From positions 372,001 to 436,000 of the forward strand of contig JAXMBA010000008.1 of assembly GCA_046350095.1 (NCBI GenBank): DNA of 64,000 nt. The letters run 5' to 3'. This DNA comes from Urbifossiella sp046350095 (lineage in GTDB: Bacteria; Planctomycetota; Planctomycetia; Gemmatales; Gemmataceae). Shown here one piece after another: positions 16,049-25,157 of the stretch. The position numbers and the translations under genes are program-made. How positions within the stretch are numbered: the first letter of the stretch is position 1; every line of letters starts with the position of its first letter. The notes beneath the pieces are model-generated. The model had not been told where the DNA came from. It was given only the letters and a program-made list of their open reading frames with translations, and ran no database searches.

Positions 16049-16924
16049 TCACGGCGGGCCGAGCACCCAGTTCACGGCGCGGTCCACGACGTTCGGCTCC
16101 GGCACCACCGTCGCCCCGGCCTGTACCACCTCGTTCCACCGTGCCGGGTCGGCGGGGATGCGCTGGCCCGTGAGGTTGACGAGGCCGTCGTGCGCACGAC
16201 CGACCACGGCCGCGTCCTTGCCGTGCTCGGCGGTCATCACCCGGGCCAGCGCCGTCACCGCCTCGGGGTGCCGGCAGTGGCCGAGACCGCGAACGGCCGC
16301 GAGTCGCACGTCCCGGTCTTCGGAGCCTTCGGGCCCCTGCCCGGGCGTGCTGCTGCCGGCGATCGACGCCAGGAACGCGATCGTCTCCGGCCGCCCGCCC
16401 CGGCCGAGCGACTCGACGACGCGGCAGCGGATCGTCGTGACCGTATCGGGAGCGAACCCGGTCGGCACGGCCAGTGGCGGGCGTGCGCCGGGGGTGCGCG
16501 TCGTCGGAACGGTGACGTCGTCGCCGCGACCGTGCGCGTTCTGGTAAGCGAGCATCAGCACGCCGGCGGCGCGCTGGTCCTGAAAGCGGCCGAGCGCCTC
16601 GATCGCCGACAGCCTCAAGACGGGACTCGGGTCGCTGGTTGCGGCGCGGGCCAGGGTGTCGATCATCTCGTCCTGGTCGGCCTGGCTGCCGCCGTTGGTC
16701 AGCGGCTCGCGCAGCCGCAGCATCGCCTTCGCCTGGTCGTCGCCGGACCGCGGCGGGTTCGCCCGGAGCACAACGAGCGGGTCTTCCGGCCGCACCATCT
16801 TCACGGTGGTGTCGAACGGGGAGGAGCGGAACGTGCGGCTAGTAACGGTGTCGAGGGTCGACGCGCAGCCGGTGAGGGCGACGCACGATCCCACGACGCC
16901 GGCGATCGGCAGTACCCGGAACAC
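16049..16924 (-). CDS. HEAT-repeat lipoprotein
   Basis: A 291-residue protein with a lipoprotein signal ending in the lipobox ALTGC (Cys20). After a linker there are alpha-helical HEAT-like repeats, seen as PVLRLSAIEALGRFQDQRA, VRLAAVRGLGHCRHPEAV and TIRCRVVESLGRGGRPET, each a pair of helices with conserved Ala/Leu/Gly positions. HEAT proteins are scaffolds. Membrane anchoring puts this one in the periplasm or at the inner face of the outer membrane. The start is GTG with GGAGGGTG upstream. It ends PPVNWVLG-like near a conserved tail (VDRAVNWVLGPP). No enzymatic role is suggested. Confidence 0.8.
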   Translation of the reverse strand: MFRVLPIAGVVGSCVALTGCASTLDTVTSRTFRSSPFDTTVKMVRPEDPLVVLRANPPRSGDDQAKAMLRLREPLTNGGSQADQDEMIDTLARAATSDPSPVLRLSAIEALGRFQDQRAAGVLMLAYQNAHGRGDDVTVPTTRTPGARPPLAVPTGFAPDTVTTIRCRVVESLGRGGRPETIAFLASIAGSSTPGQGPEGSEDRDVRLAAVRGLGHCRHPEAVTALARVMTAEHGKDAAVVGRAHDGLVNLTGQRIPADPARWNEVVQAGATVVPEPNVVDRAVNWVLGPP

Positions 16925-17108
16925 CGTTCACCCTCCGTCAGCGCCCGACGCGGTTTCGCGGCCGCATACCGGGGTGCCGAGTAGGGGTCAACCGGAACCG
17001 CGAACCGGAGCGGCCGAGCGGCCGAGCGGCTGTGGCAAGTTGTCCCCGGCGCGAATGCGTCGTAGCATCACTTTCATCACCCCCGACTCGCCCGCGGGTC
17101 CCCGCCCC

Positions 17109-18041
17109 GTGACCATTCGCACTTACCAACCTGGCGATGAGCGCACGCAAGCCGCCCTCTTCAATGGCGCCGGGTTCGCGCTCCCGGGGTTCAAACCGGC
17201 CACCGAGGACGACGTCCGTCGCCGCACCCGCGCGCGGGGGTTCGACCCGACGAGCCGGTTCTACGCCGTCGAGAACGACATGGTGGTCGGCTACTGCGTC
17301 CTCGAGCCGGACCAGGGGCGGCTGGGCTACCCGTGGTGCCGCAAAGGCTACGAAGCGGTCACCGCGGCCCTCTATGCCGCGGCCGTCGGGAGCGCCCGCG
17401 ATCGCGGCTTGCGGACGTTGTTCACCGCCTACCGCCGCGACTGGCACGGCGTGCTCGGGTTCTTCACCGACTGTGGGTTCCAGAAGGCGCGTGACGTGGT
17501 GAACTACGCCGCCGACCCGGTGGACCTACCGACCATCGCCAGCCGCGGTAGCAACCCCGTGCGCCGGCTGACGCCGGCCGACTTCCCGGCGCTGGCGGCG
17601 ATGGGTCGCGGCCTGGTACGGGTGTCGGACGCGGAGTTGCAGCAGCACATATTCAACAGCCCGCACTTCCCGGCGGAGGCGTTCTGGGTCGTGGAGGGGA
17701 ACGACGGACCGGTGGCGGTCGGGGTCGGGCTCGACAACCCGAACTGGCCGGACGTGAAGAAGGTGGACCCGCTCGCGCCGTGCTTCCGGCTCGGGGCGTT
17801 CGGCACCGAGGGGCTGAACGCCAAGCGGGTGAACGGCCTGTTCAGCTACGTCGTGTCGAAGCCGGAGCACGCGCTCCCGTCCGGCCTTGCCCTGCTCGCC
17901 GAGATCAGCCAGGAACTCACCGAAGGGTCGGTCACCTCACTGGCCGCGCAGTGCCCGACGGACGCGCCGCACCTGATCGGCTTCTACAGCCGCTATTTTA
18001 AGGAGCAGGGGCGATTCCCGGTGCTGGAATTGGCCCTCTAA
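17109..18041 (+). CDS. GNAT family N-acetyltransferase, two-domain
   Basis: A 310-residue protein. Residues 1-150 match a GNAT domain: TIRTYQPGDERTQAALFN at the start, VVGYCVLEPDQGRLGYPWC as the central strands and YRRDWHGVLGFFTDCGF at the end. The acetyl-CoA loop is weak. Residues 160-310 (RRLTPADFPALAAMGRGLV onward) look like a second, diverged GNAT-like half, as in tandem GNAT enzymes. GTG 17109 was chosen because it starts the domain directly. An ATG at 17055 would add 18 residues and is the main alternative; neither has a strong Shine-Dalgarno. The stop overlaps the stop of the convergent helicase gene by 4 bases. Substrate unknown. Confidence 0.72.
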   Translation: MTIRTYQPGDERTQAALFNGAGFALPGFKPATEDDVRRRTRARGFDPTSRFYAVENDMVVGYCVLEPDQGRLGYPWCRKGYEAVTAALYAAAVGSARDRGLRTLFTAYRRDWHGVLGFFTDCGFQKARDVVNYAADPVDLPTIASRGSNPVRRLTPADFPALAAMGRGLVRVSDAELQQHIFNSPHFPAEAFWVVEGNDGPVAVGVGLDNPNWPDVKKVDPLAPCFRLGAFGTEGLNAKRVNGLFSYVVSKPEHALPSGLALLAEISQELTEGSVTSLAAQCPTDAPHLIGFYSRYFKEQGRFPVLELAL

Positions 18042-19843
18042 GCGGCCCCGCGTTTGGGGCGTGCCTTCAGGTCGAACAGCCCGAATATCTCGTCTTCGGT
18101 CAGCCCCATCGTCGTCGGCTTGTCGGCCGCCGACATCAGGTCCATGAACACCTTCCGCTTCGCGTCCAGCAGCGTGGCGATGCGCTGCTCGATGGTGTCC
18201 AACCCCGTGAACCGCGTGACGGTGACCGGGTGCCGCTGGCCGACGCGGTGGGCGCGGTTGATCGCCTGGTCCTCGATCGCCGGGTTCCACCATCGGTCGA
18301 ACAGGAACACGTAGTTGGTGAACTGGAGGTTAAGCCCCACACTGCCGGTGCCGTAGCTCATCAGGATGACGTGCTTGTCGGGGTCGTTCTTGAAGCGGTC
18401 GAGGATCGGCGTGCGCTCGGGCTGCGGGATGCGGCCGTGGTACTGGAGCGGCCCGAACGGCTCCAGCGCCTTCGCGAGCACCTCCAGCGGCTCGACCCAC
18501 TGGCTGAACACGATCGCCTTCCGCCCGCTCGCCGCCACCTCCTCCATGTCGGAAACGAGGCGTTCGAGTTTCGCACTCTCGCCGGTGAGCGGGTCGAAGT
18601 TGCAAATCTGCTTCAGCCGCATCACGAGCTGGAAGACGTGCTGCACGCTGATCGTCTCGCCGAGTTCGTTCAGGTGGATGACGCCCTCCTCCTCGGCGAG
18701 GCTGTACGCCTGCCGCTGGGCGGGGGTCAGGTCCACCTCCAGGTCGCGGTAAATCTTCGGCGGCATGTCCGACTGCACGAGGTCTTTCGTGCGGCGGAGG
18801 ATGCACTCGGCGGTGTAGCGCGGCAGGAGTTTCGGCGGGCAGTCGGGCGGGATGCGGTCCGGGTCGATGAACGCGAACAGGTTCACGAGGTCCTCGTGGC
18901 TGTTCTCGATCGGCGTGCCCGAGATCGCCCAGCTTCGGCCGCGGCGGATCGACCTCACGGTCTGCGCCGTCTTCGACTCGCGGTTCTTGATCCGCTGCGC
19001 CTCGTCGAGCACGACCACATCGAAGTACACGCGCGGGTCGGCGGCGAGGTCGGCGTCGCGGGTGAGCGTCTCGTAGTTGATGAGTTTGAGCGGGCAGTTC
19101 GAGACGAGCCACGTCATGCGGCGCTGGTCGGCGTCGCCGTCGAACGGCTCGAACGGCAGGTCGGGCGCCCACAGCTTCAGCTCGCGCGCCCAGTTGTGCA
19201 TCAACGGCTTCGGGCAGATCAACAGCGCCTGCCGAATCTGGCCCTGATGGAATAGCAGCCGCAAGGACAGGATCGCCTGTGCGGTCTTCCCGAGCCCCAT
19301 CTCGTCGGCCAGGAGCGCCCCGTGGCGCGGCATGAGGAACGCGATCCCCTCGAGCTGGTACGGAAACGGCTCAAACGGCACCGCGAGTGATCGACCGTCG
19401 AACAGGCCGTCGAGCGGCGGTTGGAGCAGCAGCAGTAGTCGGTCTTTGAAAAGCACCGTATCCGCTGTCGGCACCGGGCGGATGCGGGCCTTCGGCGTCG
19501 CGTTCGGGTCGTCGGGGAGCGTGGGAAGGTCGACCGCGTGACGGCCGACGGCCGGCTCGCTCGGCAGCCGCGGCGGCGGGGAGTACTCTGTCGGCGGGGC
19601 GGGAAACTTCCATCCCTCGGTGGTCACGCTGAGCGCGAGCGACCCGGCCGAGCGCACCCACGGCGAGTCGGTCAGCAAGCGCGCCTCTCGCACGCCGGTT
19701 TCGAGCGGGCGGTCGAAGCGCGGGAACGGCAGCACGTCGACGGACACGCCGTTGCCCGGCGGGTGGCCGGTGCCAGCCGGCTGTTCGACCAGTGCTTCGC
19801 GGAGTTCCTCGACTACTGGATGATCGTCACGCGACACGGCCAC
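18038..19843 (-). CDS. SNF2-family DNA translocase/helicase
   Basis: A 601-residue SF2 ATPase. Motifs in order: Q-like PYQLEGIAFL, Walker A LADEMGLGKTAQ (about residue 185), motif II VVLDEAQ, motif III AISGTPIENS, then the C-terminal lobe with IVFSQWVEPLEVL, SYGTGSVGLNLQFTNYVF and motif VI INRAHRVGQ. SNF2 proteins move along duplex DNA to remodel protein-DNA complexes. The N-terminal 150 residues are not a recognised domain, and no nuclease or methyltransferase is fused. The start (GTG) lies inside the preceding 177-residue gene, overlapping it by 17 bases, so the two form an operon and may work together. It ends in a basic KARPKRGAA tail. Confidence 0.9.
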   Translation of the reverse strand: MAVSRDDHPVVEELREALVEQPAGTGHPPGNGVSVDVLPFPRFDRPLETGVREARLLTDSPWVRSAGSLALSVTTEGWKFPAPPTEYSPPPRLPSEPAVGRHAVDLPTLPDDPNATPKARIRPVPTADTVLFKDRLLLLLQPPLDGLFDGRSLAVPFEPFPYQLEGIAFLMPRHGALLADEMGLGKTAQAILSLRLLFHQGQIRQALLICPKPLMHNWARELKLWAPDLPFEPFDGDADQRRMTWLVSNCPLKLINYETLTRDADLAADPRVYFDVVVLDEAQRIKNRESKTAQTVRSIRRGRSWAISGTPIENSHEDLVNLFAFIDPDRIPPDCPPKLLPRYTAECILRRTKDLVQSDMPPKIYRDLEVDLTPAQRQAYSLAEEEGVIHLNELGETISVQHVFQLVMRLKQICNFDPLTGESAKLERLVSDMEEVAASGRKAIVFSQWVEPLEVLAKALEPFGPLQYHGRIPQPERTPILDRFKNDPDKHVILMSYGTGSVGLNLQFTNYVFLFDRWWNPAIEDQAINRAHRVGQRHPVTVTRFTGLDTIEQRIATLLDAKRKVFMDLMSAADKPTTMGLTEDEIFGLFDLKARPKRGAA

Positions 19844-20360
19844 TCACTCCCAGCTTGCGGGCCTCGGCCACCGCCTCGCGGATGCGCGCGAACGGCTCTA
19901 CCAAATCGACCGCCGAGTCCACGGCGTCAAGCCTCGCGACAACCGCGGCTTCGTCGTTGCCGAACGCGACCGGCAGGAGAAGTGCCAGCGAGCTGCGCGG
20001 GTGGGTCAGTGCCCGCGTGTCGGCCGGCAGCACCGCTGCATCTGGCCGCAGCGCCACGACCGGCACGTCCACCCGACCCCGCAGTGCCAGCGCGGCCGGC
20101 GTGTCCGCCACGATCAGGTCCGGCTTCAGCGCCGTCTTGTCGACGAGCGCCTTCCCGATCACGTCGGCGTGCAGGTAATCGAGCAGTGTCGGGCCGTAGA
20201 GCGCGGTCTGCACGCGATTCGGCTGCACGGCCGACGACATGCGGAATTCGAGCGGGCGGCCCCAGGCGTTCGTCACGAGGTAATACCCCGCCCAGCCTGC
20301 GTGCTCTTGCTGTACGGTCAGAAAGCCGAGCGTTGGCGGCGCGGCGGTGCGGTCACTCAC
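19827..20360 (-). CDS. Conserved-looking protein of unknown function, partner of SNF2 gene
   Basis: A 177-residue soluble protein that I do not recognise by domain. Visible elements are TLGFLTVQQEHAGWAGYYLV near the N-terminus, RPLEFRMSSAVQPNRVQ, and TALYGPTLLDYLHADVIG, followed by an alpha/beta half (PDLIVADTPAALALRGRVDV). No signal peptide or membrane segment is visible. The coding sequence overlaps the downstream SNF2-type helicase by 17 bases, which argues for coupled translation. GTG start. From memory, similar proteins are encoded in other planctomycetes; that needs a search. A role with the helicase is inference only. Confidence 0.75.
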   Translation of the reverse strand: MSDRTAAPPTLGFLTVQQEHAGWAGYYLVTNAWGRPLEFRMSSAVQPNRVQTALYGPTLLDYLHADVIGKALVDKTALKPDLIVADTPAALALRGRVDVPVVALRPDAAVLPADTRALTHPRSSLALLLPVAFGNDEAAVVARLDAVDSAVDLVEPFARIREAVAEARKLGVSGRVA

Positions 20361-20613
20361 GCGGTGTCCCCGATGCCCCGGTGTGCGTCAATCGCACCCC
20401 TTCATCGGACCCCGCCCGCGGGCCGCTTCACCGGCTTCGGCGTTGCTCTAACCGCAGCCTGGGTCAACGGGTGGGTTGTTCCGGCCGCGATACCCGACTT
20501 CTCCGATGAACTATGCGTGATGATCGGGCTTCCGATTCCGACCGGTTCCGCTACAACACACCTGTTGAACCCGCCGATGCTGTGGCATCACGGCAAAGAG
20601 GAACGGAAGGATC

Positions 20614-22338
20614 ATGTCTACCGAGACGGCCCCCGCGACCGAGCCGAAGGTTTCGCCGGTCGAGGCGATGAAGGAGACGAGCAACTTCCTCCGCGGCCGC
20701 ATCCTCGCCGAGTTGGCCGACCCGGCGCTCGATCACCTGTCGGAAGAAGCCAAGAACATCATCAAGTTCCACGGCAGCTACCAGCAGGAGGACCGCGACG
20801 CTCGCAAGCGCCGCGACAAGCCGGGCGTCGGCAAGGCGTACATGTTCATGATCCGGCTGAAGCTCCCCGGCGGGGTGCTGACGCCGGCACAGTACCTCGA
20901 GATGGACCGCCTCTGCGGCGAGTACGCCAACGGCACCCTCCGCTTCACGACGCGGCAGAGCATCCAGTTCCACGGCATCCTGAAGGGCGACTTCAAGACG
21001 ATCATCGGCGGCATCAACGACGCGCTCGTGTCCACGCTCGGCGCGTGCGGCGACGTGAACCGCAACGTCGTCGCCTGCCCGGCGCCGCTGAACGACCCGG
21101 CCCGGAAGCAGATGCAGGAGCTTGCGAAGGCCGTGGCGGCGCACCTCGCCCCGCGGGCCGGCGGCCACGCCTACCACGAGATGTGGGTCAACGGCGAGAA
21201 GCAGGCGGCCCCGGCCGGCCCGAAGGATCAGGAGCCGATCTACGGCCCGACGTACCTGCCGCGGAAGTTCAAGGTCGGGTTCGCCCTGCCGGACGACAAC
21301 TGCACCGACATCCTCGCTCAGTGCCTCGGCTTCCTGTGCGTCCGGGGGAAGGATGGCAACCCCATCGGCTACAACCTCTATGCCGGCGGCGGACAGGGGC
21401 AGACGAACAGCAAGCCGGACACGTACCCGCTGCTGGCGCAGCCGGTGTGCTTCGTTCATCCCGACGAGGTGGTAGCGGCGTCGGAGGCGGTCATCAAGCT
21501 GTTCCGCGACCACGGCAACCGCGCCGACCGAAAGCGCGCCCGCCTGAAGTACGTGATGAAGGACTGGGGCCTCGACAAATTCCGCGAGGTATTCGCCCGC
21601 GACTACCTCAAGACGCCGTTCCGCCTCCCGGTGGACGCTCCGATCACCGGCCTGGACCTCCACCTCGGCTGGCAGTCGCAGGGCGACGGCAAGTGGTTCC
21701 TCGGACTGAGCGTCGAGAACGGTCGGGTGAAGGACGAGGGGAACTTCCGCCTCCGTGCCGGTCTCCGGGAGATCGTCAAGCGCGTCGGGTGTAGCGTCCG
21801 CGTTTCGACGCAGCAGGACGTACTCCTGTGCGACATCGCCACCGCCGACCGGCCGACGGTCGATTCCTTACTGAGCGAGTACGGCATCCCGCGGCCGGAG
21901 GGGCTGAGCCAGGTGCAGAAGTGGAGCATGGCCTGCCCGGCGACGCCGACGTGCCCGCTTGCGATCACCGAGAGCGAGCGGGCGATGCCGGCGGTCGTGG
22001 ACCAACTCGAACCGATCCTCGCCGAACTCGGTCTGGGGGGTGAGCCGATCAGCGTCCGCATGACCGGCTGCCCGAACGGGTGCGCCCGGCCGTACCAGAG
22101 CGAGGTGGGGCTGGTGGGCCGCGGCGGCACGAAGTACACGCTGTACATCGGCGGCGACTCGTTCGGCCGGCGCATGAACGTCGAGCTTCAGGACTCGGTG
22201 CCGATCGAGCAGATCGCCCCGAAGCTCAAGCCGATCTTCGCGGCGTTCCGCGCGGAGCGGCAGGGGGGCGAGCTGTTCGGCGACTACTGCGAACGCGTCG
22301 GGCTGGAGAGGCTCAAGGCGCTGGCGGGTGCGAAGTAA
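20614..22338 (+). CDS. cysI: Assimilatory sulfite reductase, siroheme/4Fe-4S hemoprotein
   Basis: A 574-residue reductase that would convert sulfite to sulfide by six-electron transfer at a coupled siroheme-[4Fe-4S] centre. All key positions of the family are visible: substrate-anion residues Arg114 (FTTRQ), Arg150 (DVNRN), and Lys218 and Lys220 (LPRKFKVG), and cluster ligands Cys441/Cys447 (ACPATPTCP) and Cys486/Cys490 (TGCPNGCARP). The TGCPNGCxRPxxxEVGLVG form is that of sulfite rather than nitrite reductases. No flavoprotein CysJ or ferredoxin gene adjoins it, so the electron donor is encoded elsewhere and may be ferredoxin. ATG 20614 has GGAAGG upstream. The symbol reflects the subunit type; the donor (NADPH flavoprotein or ferredoxin) is unproven. 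Confidence 0.9.
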   Translation: MSTETAPATEPKVSPVEAMKETSNFLRGRILAELADPALDHLSEEAKNIIKFHGSYQQEDRDARKRRDKPGVGKAYMFMIRLKLPGGVLTPAQYLEMDRLCGEYANGTLRFTTRQSIQFHGILKGDFKTIIGGINDALVSTLGACGDVNRNVVACPAPLNDPARKQMQELAKAVAAHLAPRAGGHAYHEMWVNGEKQAAPAGPKDQEPIYGPTYLPRKFKVGFALPDDNCTDILAQCLGFLCVRGKDGNPIGYNLYAGGGQGQTNSKPDTYPLLAQPVCFVHPDEVVAASEAVIKLFRDHGNRADRKRARLKYVMKDWGLDKFREVFARDYLKTPFRLPVDAPITGLDLHLGWQSQGDGKWFLGLSVENGRVKDEGNFRLRAGLREIVKRVGCSVRVSTQQDVLLCDIATADRPTVDSLLSEYGIPRPEGLSQVQKWSMACPATPTCPLAITESERAMPAVVDQLEPILAELGLGGEPISVRMTGCPNGCARPYQSEVGLVGRGGTKYTLYIGGDSFGRRMNVELQDSVPIEQIAPKLKPIFAAFRAERQGGELFGDYCERVGLERLKALAGAK

Positions 22339-22372
22339 CCACACCCGGCTTGCCGTGTTGATCGAGGCGCCC

Positions 22373-23173
22373 ATGTCACCGGACGACCTGCGCCGCCAAG
22401 TCATGATCCACCTCGAAGCGCTGAAGGCCGCGGGGGTGCAGTTCGTCCCCCGCGCGCCGACCGTCGCGCATCAGCCTCCGAGACGCGAGGCGGCGATGCA
22501 GGGCGTTCCGGCGGAGCCCCCGCCTGTTCCCGTCGCACCGCCCGAATTGTTCGACACTCCTGCCACAGCCTCAGCAGGACCGGCGGAGCGCGGCCATCAA
22601 CTCGTCGTCCTCGCCAACCAGGTATCAGGCTGCGACCGCTGCCCGGAACTCTACAGCTCGCGCACACAGACCGTGTTCGGCGTCGGGCCGATCGATCCGG
22701 ACGTGTGCTTCATCGGCGAGGCACCCGGGGCTGACGAGGACAAGCAGGGCGAGCCGTTCGTCGGCCGGGCGGGTCAGCTGCTGAACAGGATCATCGCAGC
22801 GTGCGGGTTCAAACGGGCCGACGTGTACATCTGCAACACCCTGAAGTGCCGCCCGCCGAACAACCGCACGCCGACTACCGACGAGCGTGACAACTGCCGC
22901 GACTATTTCGACCGGCAACTGGCGCTGGTGCGGCCCAAGTTCATCGTCTGCCTCGGGGCGACGGCCGCGAAGAACGTGCTGAACACCACCCTCGGCATCG
23001 GCCGGATGCGCGGCCGCGTCCACCGCTACTGCGACATCCCGGTGGTGTGCACGTACCACCCGTCGGCCCTGCTACGCGAGGAGTCGGCGGGCGGCAACGC
23101 GATGCGGAAGGACACCTGGGAGGACATGAAACTCCTCCTCCGCGAGATGGGGCGGCCCGTCCCGGGGAAGTAG
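22373..23173 (+). CDS. Uracil-DNA glycosylase, family 4 (Fe-S)
   Basis: A 266-residue DNA-repair enzyme of UDG family 4, which removes uracil from DNA. Family blocks are GEAPGADEDKQGEPFVGRAG, LLNRIIAACGF, NTLKCRPPNNRTP and CTYHPSALLR. Candidate [4Fe-4S] ligands are the CxxC in SGCDRCPEL, the Cys of KCRPP and the Cys of ERDNCRDYF. The catalytic loop has GEAPG followed by Asp/Glu, and the HPS motif contains the leucine-loop His. An N-terminal extension of about 75 residues (Pro/Ala-rich after a helix LRRQVMIHLEALKAAGVQF) is longer than in minimal members. ATG 22373 is preferred over an upstream start lying in the sulfite reductase tail. It converges on the esterase gene, 3 bases between stops. 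Confidence 0.9.
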   Translation: MSPDDLRRQVMIHLEALKAAGVQFVPRAPTVAHQPPRREAAMQGVPAEPPPVPVAPPELFDTPATASAGPAERGHQLVVLANQVSGCDRCPELYSSRTQTVFGVGPIDPDVCFIGEAPGADEDKQGEPFVGRAGQLLNRIIAACGFKRADVYICNTLKCRPPNNRTPTTDERDNCRDYFDRQLALVRPKFIVCLGATAAKNVLNTTLGIGRMRGRVHRYCDIPVVCTYHPSALLREESAGGNAMRKDTWEDMKLLLREMGRPVPGK

Positions 23174-23176
23174 CCC

Positions 23177-24046
23177 TCACTTCGCCTTCAGCTGCCGGTC
23201 GAAGAACGCGAACAGTGCCGCGTCTGCCTTCTCCGCGTCCGCGCCGCGGAAGCCGTGACCCGCGCCGGGGAGCGTCAGCAGCTCGGCCTCCACGCCGCAG
23301 GCCTTCAGCCGGTCGATCATCCAGACGGCCTGCTCGTGGGCCACGTACTTGTCCTCGGTGCCGTGGATGCACAGCGTCGGGGCGGCGTTCGGCGTCACCC
23401 AGTTGAGCGGGCTGCTGCGGATATGAGCGGCGCGGGCGGTCTCCAGGTTGCCGCCGAGGAAGAGTGGCAACACCTCGGCCGCGTCCACGCTCTTGCCGTA
23501 GCTCTTGGTGAAGTCGCTCGGGCCGTACACGTTCACTACGCACTTCACCCTGCTCGAGACGCCCGCGTTGCCGCCGTCGCCCTCGAACTCCTTCACGTCC
23601 GCGGTGACGCCGAGGAACTGCGCCAGGTGGCCGCCCGCCGAGCCGCCTGTGACGCCGATGCGGTCCGGGTCGATCTTCAACCTCTCGGCGTTGGCCCGCA
23701 CCCACCGCACGGCCGCCTTCACGTCGTGCACCGCGGCCGGGAACGGGTGCGCCGGCGCCAGCCGGTAGCTGACCGTGGCGGCGACGTAGCCGCGCTGCGC
23801 GAGTTTCACCGAGAGCGGGTCGTAGCTCTCACGCTTGCCGGCACGGAAGCCACCGCCGTGGACGCACACCACTGCCGGGAACGGGCCGTCGCCCTTCGGC
23901 CGGGCGAGGTTCAGTTGCAGGCTCACGCCGCCGGCCTTGCCGTACTCGACGCCGCGCTCGACGGTTACGGTGTCAGGCGTCGGCTGGCTGACGGCGGGGA
24001 GTGCGAGGGAGGCGGCGACTGCGGCGGCCGCGAGAAGGCGGGGCAT
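23177..24046 (-). CDS. Secreted alpha/beta hydrolase (BD-FAE/esterase-lipase type)
   Basis: A 289-residue exported esterase with a signal peptide (MPRLLAAAAVAASLALPAVS). The fold is clear: oxyanion-hole CVHGGGFRAGK, nucleophile elbow VTGGSAGGHLA with its Ser, the late Asp in IHGTEDKYVA and the His in PGAGHGF complete the triad. The layout fits the hormone-sensitive-lipase/BD-FAE group, which often deacetylates or de-esterifies plant polysaccharides; the true ester is unknown. ATG 24046 is used because it begins the signal peptide; an upstream in-frame ATG at 24106 adds 20 residues without features. Divergent from the lipoprotein gene at 24188. Confidence 0.88.
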   Translation of the reverse strand: MPRLLAAAAVAASLALPAVSQPTPDTVTVERGVEYGKAGGVSLQLNLARPKGDGPFPAVVCVHGGGFRAGKRESYDPLSVKLAQRGYVAATVSYRLAPAHPFPAAVHDVKAAVRWVRANAERLKIDPDRIGVTGGSAGGHLAQFLGVTADVKEFEGDGGNAGVSSRVKCVVNVYGPSDFTKSYGKSVDAAEVLPLFLGGNLETARAAHIRSSPLNWVTPNAAPTLCIHGTEDKYVAHEQAVWMIDRLKACGVEAELLTLPGAGHGFRGADAEKADAALFAFFDRQLKAK

Positions 24047-24115
24047 CGGTGTACTCCGGGGGAGGGGAGGCGGGCTTATCCTGTTCGCGGCGGTCGTACT
24101 CGGCAACGGGTCGGC

Positions 24116-24144
24116 TTGGCGCGGCGCCGCGACACGCTTATACG
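24116..24144 (+). promoter_or_regulatory. Candidate sigma-70-type promoter for the lipoprotein gene
   Basis: TTGGCG (24116-24121) and TATACG (24139-24144) are separated by 17 bases, each matching the -35/-10 consensus at four of six positions. The -10 ends 43 bases before ATG 24188. It is a pattern match only. Confidence 0.4.
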
Positions 24145-24187
24145 GCGGGGGGCCGGGTGGCGGCCGATTCGGGTTTAGAGGTCACGG

Positions 24188-25153
24188 ATGGCCGTCTCCC
24201 CCCGGCTCCTCGCGGCGCTGGCGCTCGGGTTCGCCCCCGGTTGCCTCCACGTCCACGGCGAAGTCACACACCCCGACCACAAGCCGCCCGCAAAGGCCGA
24301 CGGGTTCGCCAGCCTGAAGCCGGGGGAGTCGATTGTGGCCCGGCCGGCGAGCGGGCCGAAGCCGGTCGCCGACACGCCCCCGGCGCCGAAACTGGCCACC
24401 GTCGAACCCGACCCGCTCGTGCCGCCGCCACCGGAGAGCGTGCTGACCGTGAAGGCGGAACCCGGCCCGTTCCCGCTGCCCGGCGTCGCACCGCTGCCGG
24501 AACCGCCGCTGCTCGCTGCGATGCGGGCTTACGTCGAAAACCGGCCCGAAGACGCCATCCGACATCTCGAAAAGCTCGAAAAGCCGAACCAGGACTTCGC
24601 CCTGGCGGTGATGCCCGTCCTGGTCCGCGGCGCGGCGATGAACCTGAGCGCCCCCGACCCCCAGGAAGCCAGCCACCTCGCCGACCAACTCAGCGGCGCG
24701 GCGGCGAAGCTGGAGTCGAAGGCGGCACTGCGAGTGGAAAAGGTGGCGTTTTGCAAGAAGATCGGCGGCTTCGGTAAATTCGAGCCGTGGCCGCAGGCCC
24801 AGCCGTACCGCCCGGGCGACCTGGCCCGGCTGTACGTCGAGGTGCGAAACCTCGGCTGCCAGGCCACGGCCGACGGGTACGTCACGCGCGCAGTCACTCT
24901 CCTGGAGGTGCGCGACGCGAAGGGGCAACTGGTGGAGCAGGTGGACCCTGCCGACTACCGTCAGCGGGTGCAGGTGGTGCGGTTCCAGCACGACGAGCGC
25001 TCGCTGTCGCCGGTCCGCGACTACTTCCAGCCGTACCAGATTCGCATCCCGCCGCAGGTCGGCGTGTACACGGTCACGGTCGAGGTTCGTGACCCGTTGA
25101 CCGGCCGGGCCGCCCGCAGTCAGGCGGCCGAATTCCGAGTCGCCGGCCCGTGA
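24188..25153 (+). CDS. Lipoprotein of unknown function
   Basis: A 321-residue protein with a lipoprotein signal (LLAALALGFAPGC, Cys19) and a Pro-rich linker up to about residue 110. Next comes a helical part (MRAYVENRPEDAIRHLEKLE ... LSGAAAKLESKAALRVEKVA), then a beta-rich C-terminal half (YRPGDLARLYVEVRNLGCQ, VTRAVTLLEVRDAKGQLV, YQIRIPPQVGVYTVTVEVRD) resembling an Ig-like or CARDB-like domain. The PYRPGDLARLYVEVRN phrase suggests presentation on the envelope. I do not recognise the family by function. A candidate promoter lies 40 bases upstream, and it converges on the sulfite-oxidase-like gene with 4 bases between stops. Confidence 0.8.
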   Translation: MAVSPRLLAALALGFAPGCLHVHGEVTHPDHKPPAKADGFASLKPGESIVARPASGPKPVADTPPAPKLATVEPDPLVPPPPESVLTVKAEPGPFPLPGVAPLPEPPLLAAMRAYVENRPEDAIRHLEKLEKPNQDFALAVMPVLVRGAAMNLSAPDPQEASHLADQLSGAAAKLESKAALRVEKVAFCKKIGGFGKFEPWPQAQPYRPGDLARLYVEVRNLGCQATADGYVTRAVTLLEVRDAKGQLVEQVDPADYRQRVQVVRFQHDERSLSPVRDYFQPYQIRIPPQVGVYTVTVEVRDPLTGRAARSQAAEFRVAGP

Positions 25154-25157
25154 CCCG

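Noticed and set aside
20614..22338. Calling the siroheme protein a nitrite reductase (NirA)
   Set aside because: The TGCPNGCARP form and the four substrate-site residues fit sulfite reductase better, and no nitrate or nitrite genes are nearby.
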